64,000 nucleotides of DNA from the NCBI GenBank assembly GCA_964609515.1, contig CAZSTZ010000001.1:1-64000 (forward strand), written 5' to 3'. This DNA is from CALKCV01 sp964609515 (GTDB lineage: Bacteria > Cyanobacteriota > Cyanobacteriia > Cyanobacteriales > Microcoleaceae). Under the pieces are notes generated by a model. The model was not told the DNA's origin and ran no database searches. It saw only the letters and a program-made list of their open reading frames with translations. Shown piece after piece: positions 18,596 through 26,700 of this stretch; position 1 is the stretch's first letter; the number at the start of each line of letters is the position of its first letter. The translations under genes and the position numbers were made by a program.

Positions 18596-19123
18596 ATGAC
18601 AGCCACCCCAGAAACCCTCCATAAATTTGTCGCTTTCTGCCGACAACATATTACTGGCGACGAAAAAGGACAAGCTCAAGTATTCTTAGACAGCTTTTTT
18701 CAAGCATTCGGTCGCGAAGGCGCTTTAGAAGCGGGCGCGACTTACGAACAAAGAGTAAAAAAAGGCAGCAAAAAAGGTCGAACTGGTTTTGCCGATTTAC
18801 TCTGGAAACCGCGAGTTTTAATTGAGATGAAAAAGCGGGGGGAAACTCTCGGCAAACACTACTCCCAAGCATGGGATTATTGGGCGAGATTGGCGAGCGA
18901 TCGCCCCCGTTAAGTCATCCTTTGCAACTTCGATGAATTTGGGATTTTTGACTTCAATCTTCAAGTGGATACTCCCGTAGATAAGGTAACTTTAGAACAA
19001 CTCCCAGAACGAGTTAGCCCTTTTACTTTTATGGAGTTAACCGACAGAAAACCGGTTTTTAATAACAACCAAATTGAAGTCACCGAAAAAGCAGGTCGGC
19101 GGATGGGTTTGCTCTTCCAATAA
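18596..19123 (+). pseudogene. MmeI-like type IIL restriction gene, truncated
   Basis: The first 105 residues (TLHKFVAFCRQHITGDEKGQ and onward) match the N-terminal endonuclease region of MmeI-like fused restriction-methylation enzymes. The PD-(D/E)xK pattern is present as FADLLWKPRVLIEMKKRG. A TAA at 18911-18913 replaces what should be a sense codon. The same frame then continues for 69 clearly homologous codons (VILCNFDEFG ... FMELTDRKP ... EKAGRRMGLL) to a stop at 19121. The methyltransferase and target-recognition parts (normally several hundred more residues) are missing. After 19123 only short coding-like scraps and a palindromic repeat remain. The gene is decayed, but a free nuclease domain could still be made. 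Confidence 0.75.
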
Positions 19124-19205
19124 TTGCGAAATCGAGGTAGAAAAAAAACCTCTTCGACGAAACAATCGCCCTAGGAGAGCAAATCCCAGAAACCCTCAAA
19201 ACCCC

Positions 19206-19239
19206 AGAAACCCGGTAATTCCGGCAAAACCGGGTTTCT
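19206..19239. repeat. Palindromic repeat, GAAACCCGG family
   Basis: AGAAACCCGG (19206-19215) pairs with CCGGGTTTCT (19230-19239). It sits between the decayed restriction gene and the convergent protease gene. Confidence 0.7.
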
Positions 19240-19263
19240 CAATTTCCTCAGTGGCGCGGCATT

Positions 19264-19626
19264 TTACTCTAAGGTTAAAATACCAGCTTTTTTATTAACC
19301 ACCAAGCATCTATCTTCCAACCAAGGCAAACCAATTAAAATCTCTGGTATTCCATCGCCAACAACAACAGGAACGTTAATTTCTTGACCGTCAAAACAAA
19401 CAGCACCTTGATACAAATTAAAAGTTGCCACTCCCAATGTCGTTCGTCTTTCTTCTCGTTCTTGAAAAGACCATCCCAAGCTTTCTACATCTTGAGTATC
19501 CACTGCCAGCCAGCCAGTAAAACCGGTATCTAACAAGGCATCAACTGTTATTATCGAACCGTCGGCGGCGATTAACTCTATTTCAAAAAATAGCTCCCCT
19601 TTGTTACCAAAATATCCTCGAATCAT
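19264..19626 (-). CDS. Retropepsin-like aspartic protease family protein
   Basis: A 120-residue protein with the clan AA signature ALLDTGFTGWLAVD near residues 29-42, where Asp-Thr-Gly supplies the catalytic aspartate of a dimeric retropepsin-like fold. The second half (EINVPVVVGDGIPEILIGLPWL) matches the hydrophobic psi loop and the 'LIG..WL' end of these proteins. It overlaps the upstream gene by four bases (ATGA at 19623-19626), so the two are translationally coupled. Small proteins of this type are frequent in cyanobacteria, usually behind a small partner gene. Substrate and role are not known; an addiction or regulatory function has been suggested only by context. Confidence 0.75.
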   Translation of the reverse strand: MIRGYFGNKGELFFEIELIAADGSIITVDALLDTGFTGWLAVDTQDVESLGWSFQEREERRTTLGVATFNLYQGAVCFDGQEINVPVVVGDGIPEILIGLPWLEDRCLVVNKKAGILTLE

Positions 19627-19943
19627 ATTTTCCCAACTGCTCCTGTTTCATTAACGCACATTGCCATCAATAAAGCAGTCGGGTATTTTTGTTTGGCTTT
19701 TTGGCGGGCAACATCCCGATCGCGATCGAGAAAATACTCTCCGCTATCCGGTTCGATATAAATAAACCAGTTGTAATGCTCTTTCACTAACTCTGGATAA
19801 ACCTGCCAAAAAATCTCCCGACAGCGGCGGGCAAAAGCCTCGTTTTCTGCTTCCCGTCGGACTATTTCTTCTGGGGAAAGAGGGGGGCGATCGGGAAATA
19901 AGGGCTGGCCTCTGGGTACTTTTCTCCGGGTTGTTTGGGTCAT
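19623..19943 (-). CDS. Small partner protein of aspartic protease
   Basis: A 106-residue charged protein. The N-terminus (MTQTTRRKVPRGQPLFPDRP) is basic and proline-rich. A helical middle (EIVRREAENEAFARRCREIF) is followed by a compact domain with NWFIYIEPDSGEYFLDRDRDVARQKA, which I recognise as a recurring cyanobacterial hypothetical family without known function. Its stop overlaps the protease start (ATGA), which indicates a two-gene operon. The YIEPDSGEYFLD strand and the conserved placement before a protease gene suggest a partner or substrate relationship. That is inference from the overlap only. Confidence 0.65.
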   Translation of the reverse strand: MTQTTRRKVPRGQPLFPDRPPLSPEEIVRREAENEAFARRCREIFWQVYPELVKEHYNWFIYIEPDSGEYFLDRDRDVARQKAKQKYPTALLMAMCVNETGAVGKI

Positions 19944-20053
19944 GTTTAATACTCTTTAATTGCGACTTTTTAAATGATAGCATATTTGGGAAGTAAGACG
20001 CGCAACGCGCACCCTACACAAACCTCAGTCTTACCAAAAGTTTGAAAACTGTA

Positions 20054-20082
20054 TTGACATGACAGACAGTTTAGTTTAGCAT
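20054..20082 (+). promoter_or_regulatory. Sigma-70-type promoter of nuclease-ParA operon
   Basis: TTGACA (20054-20059), a 17-base spacer, then TAGCAT (20077-20082). The -35 is perfect and the -10 is acceptable. It lies 50 bases before the ATG at 20133, which has AAGGAGAAG as ribosome binding site. Confidence 0.6.
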
Positions 20083-20132
20083 AGACTTATTGATTAACTC
20101 AATGCTGATGGCACAACCAAGGAGAAGATACA

Positions 20133-21470
20133 ATGAACGACTGGGAGCAGATACTCAACAGCATTCCTGAAGGTACTTCCGAGGCCGACGTAGAGGCACG
20201 GTTTGTATCGCCTTTATTACAGGAACTTGGCTTTAATTTTAGCAATTACTCTCAAGGAAAGCAGTTTAATGGACTTTTCAAGGGCGAACATAAAAGCGTT
20301 AGACCGGATTTTTCTTGCTGGCTTGGTCCGGTAGATACAGGACTGCCTTTTTTGGTAGTTGAAGACAAAAAAGTCGATAAAAACTTAATTAACGATGCCA
20401 TTAAGGGAGTGAAGGAACAAATGGTCATCTCCAAAGCTAAGTTTGGTCTGGCAACTAATGGTTTACAAATACAGCTTTTTCAACGACACAAAAATATTTG
20501 CGTTCCTCGAACTCCTCTTGAGGATATTTATGGGATTAGTATCCCCGATATTTTTGCCGAAATTAAAGCTCATTTAGACACTCCCAGAAAAGCTTTAAGT
20601 TTGATGTTTTGGAATCTCAAAGGGGGCGTTGGTAAAACTACGATTACTGCTAATATTGGCGCTACTTTAGCTAAGAAATATAAAGTCTTAATAATCAACT
20701 TCGATTTACAGGGCGACTTAAACCCAATGTTCGGCATTCAAGATATGACAGAATATCAAAATCCCGTCACAATTTTTGATGCTTTGTACGATGCCGCTAA
20801 CGGTCTTGATGAAATAAATCCGAGTCAGCTTGTTAGAACTAAAAAATTTGAGGTAAAAGCCACAGATTACGAAGTGGATGTCATTCCAGGAGACCTCTCG
20901 ATGTTTGATGTGGAGGATGGGATAAATATTCCTAATCGCTTAACTTCACTGAAAATGTTTTTAGAAAAAGGTTTTTACAACACTTGCGACTACATTTTAA
21001 TCGATGCTTCTCCCGCTTGGAGGGTGGCGGAAATGGCAGCTCGCGCTGTTGATATCATAGTTCCAGTAGTCGATAATTCTAACTTTTCAGTTTTGGGAGT
21101 TCAAAGACTAAAAGAAATATATTTAAACCCCGATCCTTCTCGGGGTAACATCTCAGAAAAAATCTGGCAATTCAAACAGAATAGCTGCTGGAATTTGAAG
21201 GACTCGCCTGTTCCTCCAGAAATAATTGGTTATCTAATTAACAGTCGATTTCAAAATATTGGTACTGTAGAAACAGCAGTGAAATCCATTGAAGAAAAAC
21301 TTGCAAATTTCGGAATACCTAGCAGCGAAAATTATGGTGTTGTTCGTAACTATGCTGAAATTGCTAAATCTGTTGAAAAAGGCAAGCCAGTAGTTTATAG
21401 CGACCCTAATAGTAAAGCTGCCGAAACATTTACCAAGCTAACTAACTCTATCTTTGGTGTCAACATCTAA
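20133..21470 (+). CDS. HsdR-N nuclease domain fused to ParA ATPase
   Basis: A 445-residue fusion. Residues 1-140 match the N-terminal nuclease domain of type I restriction subunit R: an acidic first helix (SEADVEARFVSPLLQELGF), Asp59 (VRPDFSC), Glu77-Asp-Lys79 (VVEDKK) and a following glutamine helix (KEQMVISKAKFGLATNG). This is a complete PD-(D/E)xK set. From about 150 to 440 is a ParA/MinD-type ATPase with deviant Walker A KGGVGKTT (Lys168), IINFDLQGDLN and YILIDASPAW. ParA ATPases form DNA-bound, nucleotide-dependent dimers, so the fusion would carry a nuclease to DNA. It heads a two-gene operon, 11 bases before a ParB-like gene. Defence or element maintenance is inferred. Confidence 0.88.
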   Translation: MNDWEQILNSIPEGTSEADVEARFVSPLLQELGFNFSNYSQGKQFNGLFKGEHKSVRPDFSCWLGPVDTGLPFLVVEDKKVDKNLINDAIKGVKEQMVISKAKFGLATNGLQIQLFQRHKNICVPRTPLEDIYGISIPDIFAEIKAHLDTPRKALSLMFWNLKGGVGKTTITANIGATLAKKYKVLIINFDLQGDLNPMFGIQDMTEYQNPVTIFDALYDAANGLDEINPSQLVRTKKFEVKATDYEVDVIPGDLSMFDVEDGINIPNRLTSLKMFLEKGFYNTCDYILIDASPAWRVAEMAARAVDIIVPVVDNSNFSVLGVQRLKEIYLNPDPSRGNISEKIWQFKQNSCWNLKDSPVPPEIIGYLINSRFQNIGTVETAVKSIEEKLANFGIPSSENYGVVRNYAEIAKSVEKGKPVVYSDPNSKAAETFTKLTNSIFGVNI

Positions 21471-21481
21471 AGGTTTTAATC

Positions 21482-22186
21482 ATGGTAACAAGAGATACAG
21501 GACGCTTAATTACAACAGCTACTAAAAACGTTCGCGGCCATCGCGAATTAACCTCCCAAGAGCGAGCGATCGCTCAAACTATGGCCCCTCTAATTCGTCA
21601 AAGCCGACGCAATTGGCTACCTATTTACGTTCGGGAAATTAGCACCCACGATTATCAATTAATTGATGGTCTTGCTATTTTAGAAGCTACCCGGTTAGCA
21701 GAACAAAAAGTAATTTACTGCATCCAGATTGACAGTTCCCCCGAAACCGAAGAGCAAATTATTAAGGGGCAACAACTCTTAACTCAAACCAGTCAAACTG
21801 GTGGCGGTAGCTTACCGGCGGCAAGTGTCGATTTAATGCCTTTGCTCAAACAAATAGAAACCATGAGCCAAGCATTAAATAATCTAGGAGAAAAGACAGA
21901 GAAAATACACGCTCATTTGGTTCCCGATAAAACTTTATCTATCAATATCGAAGACGAGCGATCGCTCAAAACAAAACTGATTCTAGTTCCCGGAATTGGC
22001 GAAGCAACTTTGCCCAAAGTTGTAGGCGATATTCTCAAAAATCGGCCTTTTTATTCTGAGTATGAATTTAAAGCAGGCGTGGAAGCTTTTAAACCTAAGA
22101 AGTCAAAAGCCAAACGCCCCAAACACGAACAGCTTTGGAAAGACCTTAAAGAAGAGTATGTTTTAGATTGGTCTGTTGCTAATTAA
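21482..22186 (+). CDS. ParB-like N-domain / helix-hairpin-helix protein
   Basis: A 234-residue partner of the nuclease-ParA gene. Residues about 25-80 (RRNWLPIYVREISTHDYQLI, then DGLAILEATRLAEQ) follow the ParB/sulfiredoxin-like pattern, in which ParB has 'L..GE.R..AA'. A coiled middle (DLMPLLKQIETMSQALNNLG) follows. The C-terminal part carries LVPGIGEATLPKVVGDIL, a helix-hairpin-helix-like DNA-binding motif, then a lysine-rich KPKKSKAKRPKHE stretch. The canonical ParB CTP motif is not clear. The 11-base gap and shared promoter indicate co-expression. It may be the DNA-site recognition subunit that directs or stimulates the nuclease-ParA; that role is inference. Confidence 0.7.
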   Translation: MVTRDTGRLITTATKNVRGHRELTSQERAIAQTMAPLIRQSRRNWLPIYVREISTHDYQLIDGLAILEATRLAEQKVIYCIQIDSSPETEEQIIKGQQLLTQTSQTGGGSLPAASVDLMPLLKQIETMSQALNNLGEKTEKIHAHLVPDKTLSINIEDERSLKTKLILVPGIGEATLPKVVGDILKNRPFYSEYEFKAGVEAFKPKKSKAKRPKHEQLWKDLKEEYVLDWSVAN

Positions 22187-22192
22187 ATAAAA

Positions 22193-22240
22193 TGCGCTGC
22201 GGCGCACCCTATAAAATTAAGTAAGGTGCGCCGCAGCGCA
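22193..22240. terminator. 16-bp perfect stem between convergent genes
   Basis: TGCGCTGCGGCGCACC (22193-22208) is exactly complementary to 22225-22240. It sits between the ParB-like stop (22186) and the TumE-like stop (22243) and could end transcription from both sides. No long T tract follows. The GGTGCGC/GCGCACC core is also a dispersed repeat (40104-40120, about 40996-41010). Confidence 0.5.
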
Positions 22241-22242
22241 CC

Positions 22243-22632
22243 CTACTCCAACATTCCCTCAATTTCCTCTAAAACTTCCGCCAAAGTAGGAGCGTTTGAG
22301 GAAACAATATTATCCTGACTGCCATCGTGTTTGTGGTGGGGATAATTGGGAAGATTGAGCTTTTTATGATGTTCCGTATTGTCATAGCGAAAAATTAGCT
22401 CTTTCGAGGCAGTCATATATTGATAGGAATACATATCGCGATCCACTTCAGCTTGAACGTCAACAAACTCTCGCCAATAAAGAATCGAACCATCTGCAAA
22501 AGTTATTTCTCCATTAATCAAAGCTTCATAATCGCTTCTTTTAGAAGGTCTAATGTCAAAAGATTGTACTAGCAAACAAGCAGCGATCGCCTCCCGAAGT
22601 AGCTCGAAATAATCCTCAACTGACAAACTCAA
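22243..22632 (-). CDS. TumE-like (DUF6516) toxin, copy 1
   Basis: A 129-residue protein. The core GEITFADGSILYWREFVDV, YSYQYMTASKELIFRYDN and HHKKLNLPNYPHHKHDG reproduces the DUF6516 pattern (strand, E, Y.Y, FRYDN.PHH, FPHHKH), the family that includes the TumE toxin. The conserved histidines suggest RNA or nucleotide chemistry, but the mechanism is not visible here. Its start lies inside the end of the upstream partner gene (17-base overlap), so the two are coupled. The usual HTH antitoxin TumA is absent; a different small protein takes its place. Its last roughly 60 codons are almost identical in DNA to copy 2. Confidence 0.75.
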   Translation of the reverse strand: MSLSVEDYFELLREAIAACLLVQSFDIRPSKRSDYEALINGEITFADGSILYWREFVDVQAEVDRDMYSYQYMTASKELIFRYDNTEHHKKLNLPNYPHHKHDGSQDNIVSSNAPTLAEVLEEIEGMLE

Positions 22633-22906
22633 TTCCTCCCAAATTTTCTAACTTTTCCCGCAACCTTTTTAACATAGAAGCTTCTCCTATCCACTCGTCT
22701 AATTCTAAAGTTTCCTCAAACTCATCGTTCTCATATCGCCGCAAAAATTCCTCCGTGGATAATTGATATTTAGCTTCAAATTCATAGAGACGTTTCTCCG
22801 TTTTTTCGATGCCCTCTTTAAGAGAATTTAACCTCTTACTAACCGCATCTTCAATTAATCGCTTTAACCACTCTGGATGCTGACATTTAATTCTTAATTC
22901 GTTCAT
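22616..22906 (-). CDS. Putative antitoxin partner of TumE-like protein, copy 1
   Basis: A 96-residue acidic, coiled-coil protein starting MNELRIKCQHPEWLKRLIED. I chose ATG 22906 because AAGGAGG precedes it; a longer frame to 22972 lacks such a site. It contains a heptad-rich stretch (KEGIEKTEKRLYEFEAKYQ) and a conserved LSTEEFLRRYENDEFEETLE and LDEWIGEA segment, which is identical in nature to the copy-2 partner. No DNA-binding motif is seen. The overlap with the TumE-like gene and the duplication of the whole pair mark it as the likely cognate antitoxin. This association is by context. Confidence 0.7.
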   Translation of the reverse strand: MNELRIKCQHPEWLKRLIEDAVSKRLNSLKEGIEKTEKRLYEFEAKYQLSTEEFLRRYENDEFEETLELDEWIGEASMLKRLREKLENLGGIEFVS

Positions 22907-22974
22907 ACTTACCTCCTTGGTGACTGATGAAAATATTATAAGCGATGTTGCATGCCGCTTGCGCTTCGCCAACC

Positions 22975-23364
22975 CTACTCCAACATTCCCTCAACTTCCT
23001 GCAAAACTTCCGCCAAAGTGGGAGCGTTTGAGGAAACAATATTATCCTGACTGCCATCGTGTTTGTGGTGGGGATAATTGGGAAGATTGAGCTTTTTATG
23101 ATGTTCCGTATTATCATAGCGAAAAATCAATTCTTTCGAGGCAGTCATATATTGATAGGAATACATACCACGCTCTACTTTGATTTTAACATTCACAAAC
23201 TCGCGCCAGTGCAAAAGAGTACCATCTTTGAAGTTAATTTCTCCTCGAATAAACCCTCGATCTTTACCGCGATCTTCCACTGAAATGTCGAACAACCGAA
23301 CCAAAGAACAAGACTCAATTACCTCCCGTAGTTGCCGAACATAAACATTAATTGACAAACTCAA
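22975..23364 (-). CDS. TumE-like (DUF6516) toxin, copy 2
   Basis: A 129-residue paralogue of the 22243-22632 protein. It has the same order of motifs: GEINFKDGTLLHWREFVNV, YSYQYMTASKELIFRYDN, HHKKLNLPNYPHHKHDG and the ending TLAEVLQEVEGMLE. The N-terminal third has diverged while the C-terminal half is nearly identical at DNA level (23008-23112 against 22278-22378), suggesting recent conversion. It overlaps its upstream partner by 17 bases, as copy 1 does. Two intact toxin frames side by side could have different specificity in their N-terminal regions. TumE assignment rests on the FRYDN...HHK...PHHKH pattern. Confidence 0.75.
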   Translation of the reverse strand: MSLSINVYVRQLREVIESCSLVRLFDISVEDRGKDRGFIRGEINFKDGTLLHWREFVNVKIKVERGMYSYQYMTASKELIFRYDNTEHHKKLNLPNYPHHKHDGSQDNIVSSNAPTLAEVLQEVEGMLE

Positions 23365-23638
23365 CCCCCTTTAATTCCTCTACTTCTTGGCGCAAACTTT
23401 TCAACATCCAAGATTCACCGATCCACTCATCTAATTCTAAAGTTTCCTCAAACTCATCATTTTGATATCGCCGCAAAAAATCCTCCGTGGATAATTGATA
23501 TTTTGCCTCAAATTCCTGCAGTCTTTCTTCTGTACGCCGAATGCCATCCAAAAGGGATTTTAACTCGTTTTCTACGGCATCTTTCAACAAAATTTTTAAC
23601 GATTCTGGAGCCTTGCATTTAATTCTTAATTCGTTCAT
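23348..23638 (-). CDS. Putative antitoxin partner of TumE-like protein, copy 2
   Basis: A 96-residue protein starting MNELRIKCKAPESLKILLKD at ATG 23638, with AGCAGG about ten bases upstream. The same architecture as the copy-1 partner is visible: a coiled segment (RTEERLQEFEAKYQLSTEDF), then RRYQNDEFEETLELDEWIG. It is the first gene of the duplicated four-gene array (partner 2, toxin 2, partner 1, toxin 1), all on the minus strand behind metH. Its function as antitoxin is inferred from overlap and duplication with the toxin. The family has no name that I recognise. Confidence 0.7.
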   Translation of the reverse strand: MNELRIKCKAPESLKILLKDAVENELKSLLDGIRRTEERLQEFEAKYQLSTEDFLRRYQNDEFEETLELDEWIGESWMLKSLRQEVEELKGVEFVN

Positions 23639-23717
23639 ATTTACCTGCTTGGTAACTGATGAAAATATTATAGCTGAAAGGGCGAGCAAAATGCCCGCCC
23701 CACTACAACCTATCTAA

Positions 23718-26700
23718 TTAAGCGCTGAAATACTTCGCCGCTGGATGATAAACCACAAAAGCGCTCGTCGATTGCTCCGGCACGATTTGCTCGCTCTCGT
23801 CAATATACATATCAACCCGGTCCGCCCCCAACAACTCGAACTGCTTAAACTGATCCGACAAATTCGGACAGGCAGGATAACCGAAACTATAGCGCGAACC
23901 CCGATAGCGCTGGCGCAGAATATCCTTAATATTATCCGCGTCTTCGCCGCCGAAACCTAACTCCCGACGAATCAGAGCGTGCGATCGCTCCGCCATCGCC
24001 TCCGCAGTTTGCACCGCCATGCCGTGATAATACAGATAATTCGTGTAATCGTCCTCGGCGAACAACTTCTGAGCGAACTCAGTCGCAAACTGACCCACCG
24101 TCACCGCAAACATCGGGAATACGTCCATAACCCCGCTCTCCTTCGGCGCGAAGAAATCGGCGATACACAACCGCCGCCCCGACTTCTGGCGCGGAAACTC
24201 AAAAGTTTTTATCGGCACCGTCGGTTGCCCGCCATTCTTCACCTCCTCCGGATCGTAAACAAAGAGCGTATTCCCCTCCGACTGGCAGGGGAAATATCCG
24301 TAAACCGCCCGGGGATGCAGCAACTTCTCGTCGATAACTCGCTGCTTCCACTTCTCCAAAATTGGATGCACCGTTTCCGCCAGAAAAGCATCGTACTCTT
24401 CCCGCGACTGCCCTTGAGGTTTGCGAAACTGCCACTGCCCCACAAACAACGCTTGCAAATCTAAATGCCAGAACAACTCCTCAAACGGCAGCTCCTCAGA
24501 TTCCAAAATGCGAGTGCCCCAAAATGGCGGTGTCGGGCGAGGGATGTCTATCGATACGTCGGGCGATCGCGTCGTATCCACCTCCACCGGTTCGGCCTTA
24601 GCGTCGGTGGATGGAGTATCGGCAGTGTCGGGAGTCTCCGCCTTTGCCTCCGGTTGCTCCTTCACCACGGCACCGTTACCGTTTTCCTCGGCAAACTCGC
24701 CCAAAAATCCCTGGAAATCGTCCCATTGTTCCTGCGACTTCGCCGGCATCAACTTATCCATGAAATGCAGGTCGGAAAAAGCATCCTTACCATAAACCAC
24801 CCGACCTTTATAAGCATTCTGGCAATCCTGATATACAAACTTAGGCGTCAGCGCCGCCCCGCCCAAAATCACCGGTACCGAGATACCTTCTTCGTTAAAG
24901 GTCTCCAAATTATCCTTCATAAACGCCGTTGACTTCACCAACAACCCGCTCATGGCGATGCAGTCGGCCTTGTGTTCCCGGTAGGCAGCGATGATATTAT
25001 CGACCGGTTGCTTGATGCCCAGGTTTACTACTTTGTAACCGTTATTGGATAAGATGATATCCACCAAGTTTTTACCGATATCGTGAACGTCGCCCTTAAC
25101 CGTAGCGATAACCATCGTGCCCTTGGCATTGCTCTCGCCGCTTTCTTCCTTTTCCATAAACGGTTGCAAATATGCCACCGCCGCTTTCATAGTTTGGGCA
25201 GACTGCAACACAAAAGGTAACTGCATCTGTCCCGAACCAAATAACTCCCCGACAACTTTCATCCCGTCCAGCAAGAAAGTGTTGATAATATCTAGCGCTG
25301 GATAAGTTTCGAGCGCTTTTGCCAAAGCATCATCCAAGCCGATACGTTCTCCATCGATAATATGTTGTTTGAGGCGTTCCTCAATGGGTAAGTTAGCATC
25401 GTTGGAGCGATCGCGCTTGGTAGTTTTGCCCTGGAACATTTCCGTCAGCTTAGTTAAAGGATCGTAAACGCAAATATCCCCGTCATATTGGCGGCGATCG
25501 TAAATCAAATCCCGACAGATATCTTGATGTTCTTTTTCTATTTTTGCCATCGGTAAAATCTTACTGGCGCTAACAATTGCCGCATCCAATCCCACGGCCA
25601 TTGACTCGTGCAAAAACACCGAATTTAAAACTTGCCTCGCCGCCGGATTTAAACCAAAAGAAACATTAGAAACCCCCAACAAAATATGACATCCAGGCAA
25701 TTCTTCTCGAATCCGACGAATAGATTCAACCGTAGCTTTTCCATTTTCCCGGTCTTCTTCAATACCAGTAGAAACCGGCAAAGCTAAAGTGTCAAAAAAT
25801 ATCTCGCGAGCGGGAATTCCATATTTAATTGCGGCATCGTAAGCGCGTTTGGCAATGGCAAATTTCTTATCCGCAGTTCGCCCCATACCATCTTCATCGA
25901 TAGTACCGACAACTACGCCCGCGCCGTATTGTTTCGCCAATTCTAACACTTTAAAAAAGCGTTCTTCTCCATCTTCATAGTTAGTAGAATTGAGCAAACA
26001 TTTACCGCCGGCAACCTTCAAACCAGCCTCCATTTTTTCCCATTCCGTCGAGTCCAACATCAGGGGCAAATTGACATTAGTCACCAAACGAGATACCAGC
26101 TCGTGCATATCTCGAACCCCATTGCGACCGACGTAATCTACGTTAACATCGAGAATTTGCGCTCCTTCTTTTACTTGAGATTTTGCCAAAGCAACCAACC
26201 CATCCCAATCTTCTGCATTGAGCATTTCTCGACACTTTTTAGAACCGCTAGCATTGAGCCTTTCGCCGACGATTAAAAACGAGTTTTCTTGTTCGTAAGT
26301 TTGGGAACTGTAGATGGATGCTGCGGAAGGAGAATAGCTAACAGTTCGCTCTTTTGGTTTTAGAGTTGCGGCAATTTCAGCTAATGCTTGAATGTGCCCC
26401 GGGCGAGTTCCGCAACAGCCGCCAATAACCTGCACTCCTAAATCTTCGATGAAGTGCATTAAGGCCATTTTTAGTTCTAAAGGTGTCAATTTATAATGTG
26501 CTTGACCGCCGACATTTTCCGGCAAACCGGCATTAGGAATGCAGGAGACGATAAAGGGTGAATTTTCCGACAAATAGCGGATATGTTCTTTCATTAAATC
26601 CGGTCCGGTGGCGCAATTTAAACCTAAGATATCGATGGGATACGGTTCTAAAATTGAGACCACGGCGTTAATTTCCGAACCGACTAACATGGTGCCGAAA

